Positions 60,391 to 64,000 of a stretch of DNA of 64,000 bases are shown piece after piece (the stretch's first letter is position 1; every line of letters starts with the position of its first letter). Made by a program: the position numbers and the translations under genes. Below the pieces are notes generated by a model. It was not told the DNA's origin, did no database searches, and worked only from the letters and a program-made list of their open reading frames with translations. This DNA is from Chaetoceros tenuissimus (Eukaryota > Bacillariophyta > Thalassiosirophyceae > Chaetocerotales > Chaetocerotaceae). The DNA is taken from positions 3,261,583 to 3,325,582 of the forward strand of contig BLLK01000069.1 of the NCBI GenBank assembly GCA_021927905.1, given 5' to 3'.

Positions 60391-63300
60391 TTATCTTACT
60401 CCAGTCGGTAACAAAGTGGAAAATTGGGAAAAAATTATTGAATTGATTATGATAGGTACAAATCTATAATTATAATACAATTCAACCACAACAAAATCAT
60501 ATTCTTGATTCATTCGAGAGTTTATATCCTTCAAAGTTAGAGCCGAATCTAAAGTGCGCTGCCAATCAACACTAAACTCCTTTTCCATTGGATCACATAG
60601 TTCCTGATTCATATCAATAGGACCTGCACTTCCAGATGTAAACACACCACCTCGTCTTACAGTTGCTTGATATGTAGCCCAGTAAAGTCCATTATTTTCC
60701 GGAGATCGATGGTGTCTAGTACGCCTACTTTTACTACCCCATGAGTTGACTACAGGCATGGCAGCACTTATTCCTTTTTGTGCACCATTTGCCAATGCGG
60801 GCTCTAGATTTTTCTTCACTTTATCTTTCAATTTGTTTGCAAAATCCTTGGCGAGAGGATCAATTTTCTCACTAATTTGTTCCACTTCCTTCTGAAATAA
60901 TCGCATACATTGTATAGAAGAGCGACCGCTAGGGACTTGGGCTGCACCGACTGCAAGAAGCTTCATTCTATCCAATAAATCACTAGTATTGTTAACGAAA
61001 GATTTGGCAAAACTTAACCGATGATTCTTTGTAATACCATGCACGAAAGTTCTCAGTTGTGGAATATTTGTATCCTCTGCTTCTGAAAATGTTGTTGGAG
61101 GGCCATCACTTTTGGGTTTAATTCCTTGAATTTTAAGGTAATCATTTGAGCTAATACAATGTACATCCATATTGAAGTCGTCAGGCAGGGCAGTTACTGT
61201 TCGGTCTTGACCATCGTTCTCTGATTCATCATCTGACTTGCGATAAAGCTCTTTCAGTCCAGCTAGAAAGTCAAGTTGAAGTTGCTTTGTACTGTATTCA
61301 TTTCTAACAAGCGCACAAAGTGTTTTCAATTTCCGTTGCTCGACAGCACACAGAGATTGTGTCTGTTCTCTTTCAGCTACGTGGTTTTCTTTCCAGGTGG
61401 ACAAGTCGTTGAGCATTTTGTCTGAATGTTCTCTAGCTTTCTTGAGATCTTCTTTTGCCTGAGCAACTTCGTCACTATCGTCTTCACACTCGTCCTGCAG
61501 TTCTATAAGTTCTTCATTTCTCTCTTCCACTAATGAATTAGCGTCTTCCCATTTTTCCTTGAGAATTTCTTCGTCATTCTGAAGCTTGTTCATTTTAGAT
61601 TCATAGGAGTTGATCTCATCCAAAAGCTCATTCATCTCTTCCCAACGACCAGGTACACTTTGAGCTACATCATAATGATCTCTCATGATCTCTGTTGCTT
61701 CGCAATCATCCTGCGACGGGCATAAATGTGTTAGCAGACATTAACTACGTTGTAATTGAGAAATGGTCGGAACAAGAAAAGGATACTTACGGTTTGAGTA
61801 CAAATAAAGGACACATTTCCATATGAGCCATCCATAAGAAGACGACGTTTGAATTGTTCACCAAGAAGTTCTTTTGCAGTTCCGTCATCGACAGCCCGTT
61901 TGATCGGTGCCACAACCCAAATTTGGCTACAGTTTTGAAGATATTGCTCGGCAACTTTGGCACGGGCAGCGTTTGCATCACGAACACCCTTATCAAATGA
62001 AAATGACTGTGAGGAAATACTCCAAAATATCTTAGAAATCGTGAAATATCATAGATCACTCACCGGTAAATCAACAAGACATGCACCTGTAGAGAGACAT
62101 GCCCAAGGGCCGTGTAATACAACCTTACGAATGAGAGGCCATGTTTGGGCCTGCTCTCCATTTCCTTTACGATATACATATGAATTTATTTTTGCTCGGA
62201 AATCTTTTGCCCACTTGTTTCTTGTGCGACGAGCTTTGCGATTCATGTCTTGATGATTTGCAAGGAATCCTTTTGCTTCATTAGAACCCGGTACCACTAA
62301 TCCTTCACTCACAGAAATGACATTGTATTGTTTTCCAGAGTGAGGCTGAGCAGTCAATAATCGTTTCACTCTAAAATCATTTGCAAGGCGATGGAATACT
62401 GTTGTTGATTGCTGTCTAACGAATCTAGACATTGTCCCTTTTCCATAGACTTGGTCAATCTTTGTCCACGCGGCTGCGGCTTCTGCAGCGGTTTGAGGGT
62501 CAGGCTCACGTGCATAAACAGTTTTCTCATGAGTACTGCACTCATCGACAAGAATTTTCAGCTCAGTCTGCCACTCTTGCAAAGTCATAAACTCCACATC
62601 ACCTCTGTAACATGCAACTTGCTTTCCAGTAGGATCGGCCTTTTCCATATCCGCATTAAAACGAAGCTCAACAACAGCAGCTGTACAACCTCTTGACCCA
62701 GAAGTAGGCAGAACCGATGCTTCGTCCAATAGAGCATTTAACAAAGAACTTTTACCAACACCAGTGTTTCCAAGGACACCAATCGTAGTTTTAGGTTCAG
62801 AATCATTCAACTGACTTGAAATTTCCTTGAGCCACTCTTGTCTACGATCATTGGAACAAAATAGCTCATTGTCTTCAAGAATCTTTTTCATAGAATCTAG
62901 AACTTGACGACTTTTCTCAACAGTTTCTCTGCATTCATCAGTTGGAGTGGCGACTTCGTCTTGACTGCTCTTCTTTCTTGAATTGCTAGTTGAATTGTTC
63001 TCCACTGTGGAAATCTCATCTGGTTTTGTAGGTTCTGGTTTCTTGGACGAGTCAGCAACCGGGGAAGAATCTTCCTCACTTTCGAGACCTAGGCAATCAA
63101 CAATCGACCCTTCGCTAGAATCATCATCGTGAATATCGTTATTGCCAAAATCTACATCCTGGTTTTCATTCAAGGTTTCCACGTTGCTAGCCTCTTTAGA
63201 TATTTCCATCATGCTGCTGTTCTGATTTTCAGCTTCACCTAAAACTTCAGCTGTTTTGGTACTTGAATTTTGTGGCTTTTCTGCTTCATCATCGTGTCCA

Positions 63301-63878
63301 GTAGATAAAGTAGAAACAGGACTTTCTGCCTTTTCAAATACTGGATCTAGACTCTTTTGCTTCATAGGTGAACTTGTTGCATCAGGTTCGTCTTGTTCCA
63401 TGGATACATTATGTACATTCTCTCCAACATCACTTACATCATTTCGTGTACTAGACATGGGAGTCACCTGCGAGTGTACACTTTTTGAAATATCATCCTG
63501 TTCCACTCTTGCCTTTTTCACAGTATGTTCACGAGTAGAAATCTCCTCCTCCTCCTCCATCATTGCCCTTTTTCTCTTTTCAACAATGGACTGTAATGAA
63601 ACTTGCTTGTCGATGATACTCCACGCTAGTTTCTTTTTTTCTTGTTTGGCGGAAATGCGACAATCATTGACGTGAATTGCAAAATTGTCCACAATGAGGT
63701 CATCATCTAATTCTTCCAGAATGAGTTGTCGAACATCTAAAAGAGTGTGAGAGCTAGGTTGAATTTGTACATGTTTTAGGAATGAGATTTACTTACCGGC
63801 CAAAGTATCGGTTTCTTTGACGTCAATCATGCCCTTCATGCCATGGGCGCATATCAGCACTAGCTCTTTTGTTTCCAT
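60391..63878 (-). CDS. SLIP-GC-like nuclear GTPase, 3' end probably disrupted
   Basis: Exons 63797-63878, 62064-63736, 61791-61988 and 60391-61710, all GT-AG with frame kept. Residues 1-90 may be ubiquitin-like (ELVLICAHGMKGMIDVKETD). 100-330 are acidic and disordered. The GTPase domain has GNTGVGKSS at about 350, VDLPGVRDANAARA (G3) and VVAPIKRAVDD (G4 region), the pattern of the dynamin-related SLIP-GC family. A coiled-coil middle follows, then GVFTSGSAGPIDMNQELCDP near the end. The last residues after about 60540 (YNYRFVPIIINSIIFSQF) look noncoding, so the true C-terminus seems to be missing. Nuclear role inferred from the family. Confidence 0.8.
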
Positions 63879-64000
63879 TTTGTAGTTTATAACTTGATGG
63901 GTAGTCAGGTATTAAGGAATGATGCTTGAGGTGGTATCTAATAGAAAAAGTGGAAATAGAGATAGAGAGGATGATAAAGAGAGGATTTTGCTTTCAATTT
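63879..64000. other. 5' flank of the GTPase gene
   Basis: 122 bp upstream of the ATG at 63878, up to the window edge. Purine-rich (GATAGAGAGGATG). Nothing specific. Confidence 0.3.

Noticed and set aside
55937-60540. A single 4.6-kb intron joining the GTPase gene to the 54.9 kb fragment
   Set aside because: No donor with the right phase is seen near 60.5 kb, and the fragment itself contains a frame break.

Overview
The window is nuclear DNA of a diatom, most likely a centric one. It is AT-rich by eye, gene-dense, and cut by short GT-AG introns of roughly 45-175 bp. Several proteins start with a signal peptide ending in the phenylalanine-type plastid-import motif of secondary red plastids (for example VEA/FTP at 48.2-49.1 kb and VHS/FLP at 30-31.6 kb). 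It also carries a DUF6824 protein, a BspA-type leucine-rich-repeat protein and secreted Cys-rich modules, families that are expanded in diatoms. A TTLL-type tubulin ligase fits a lineage with flagellated gametes. Chaetoceros is my guess from remembered protein style; it has not been tested.

Layout. 0-11 kb: truncated sulfatase, GT61-like glycosyltransferase, GFA-domain protein, 7-TM receptor-like protein, ankyrin protein, short-chain dehydrogenase, and an unusual methyltransferase-methyltransferase-class II aldolase fusion. 11-16 kb: a 1,462-residue three-exon enzyme with a fatty-acyl-AMP ligase, a carrier domain and a six-TM, three-module C-terminus like poly-lysine-synthetase-type NRPSs. 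17-27 kb: VPS36, a hypothetical protein, a NYN RNase-fold protein, TTLL, SET and a membrane RING-H2 protein. 27-36 kb: an LRR gene broken by one in-frame stop, two plastid-directed proteins, a phosducin-like protein, a DUF6824 protein and a small membrane protein. 37-43 kb: a MYND protein, a sulfotransferase and a Cys-rich protein with a reading-frame break; the last two are framed by related repeats. 43-54.6 kb: PRP28, RPB4, an EXD1-like exonuclease-KH protein, a thylakoid-lumen protein, PXMP4, a Kelch-BTB protein and several unknowns.

54.9-64 kb is the most peculiar part. A SLIP-GC-like GTPase gene on the minus strand loses similarity to a normal gene end near 60.5 kb. A frameshifted piece resembling the C-terminus of the same family lies at 54.9-55.9 kb. 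The 4.6 kb between them holds a divergent pair of unrecognised genes, each of about 630 codons and each carrying internal repeats rich in Ser, Asp and Lys. I read this as a possible insertion that split the GTPase gene; a separate decayed paralogue is the alternative.

The genes are mostly independent eukaryotic units, so there is no operon logic. Shared regulation is suggested by dispersed intergenic motifs: an exact 34-bp repeat combining ACGTCA with an E2F site, paired CNGTTA (Myb-type) inverted repeats, and GTACGTAC palindromes. Exon boundaries were deduced by eye from splice signals and frame continuity. Starts were moved to true ATG codons. I saw no tRNA, rRNA, CRISPR array or recognisable transposase.
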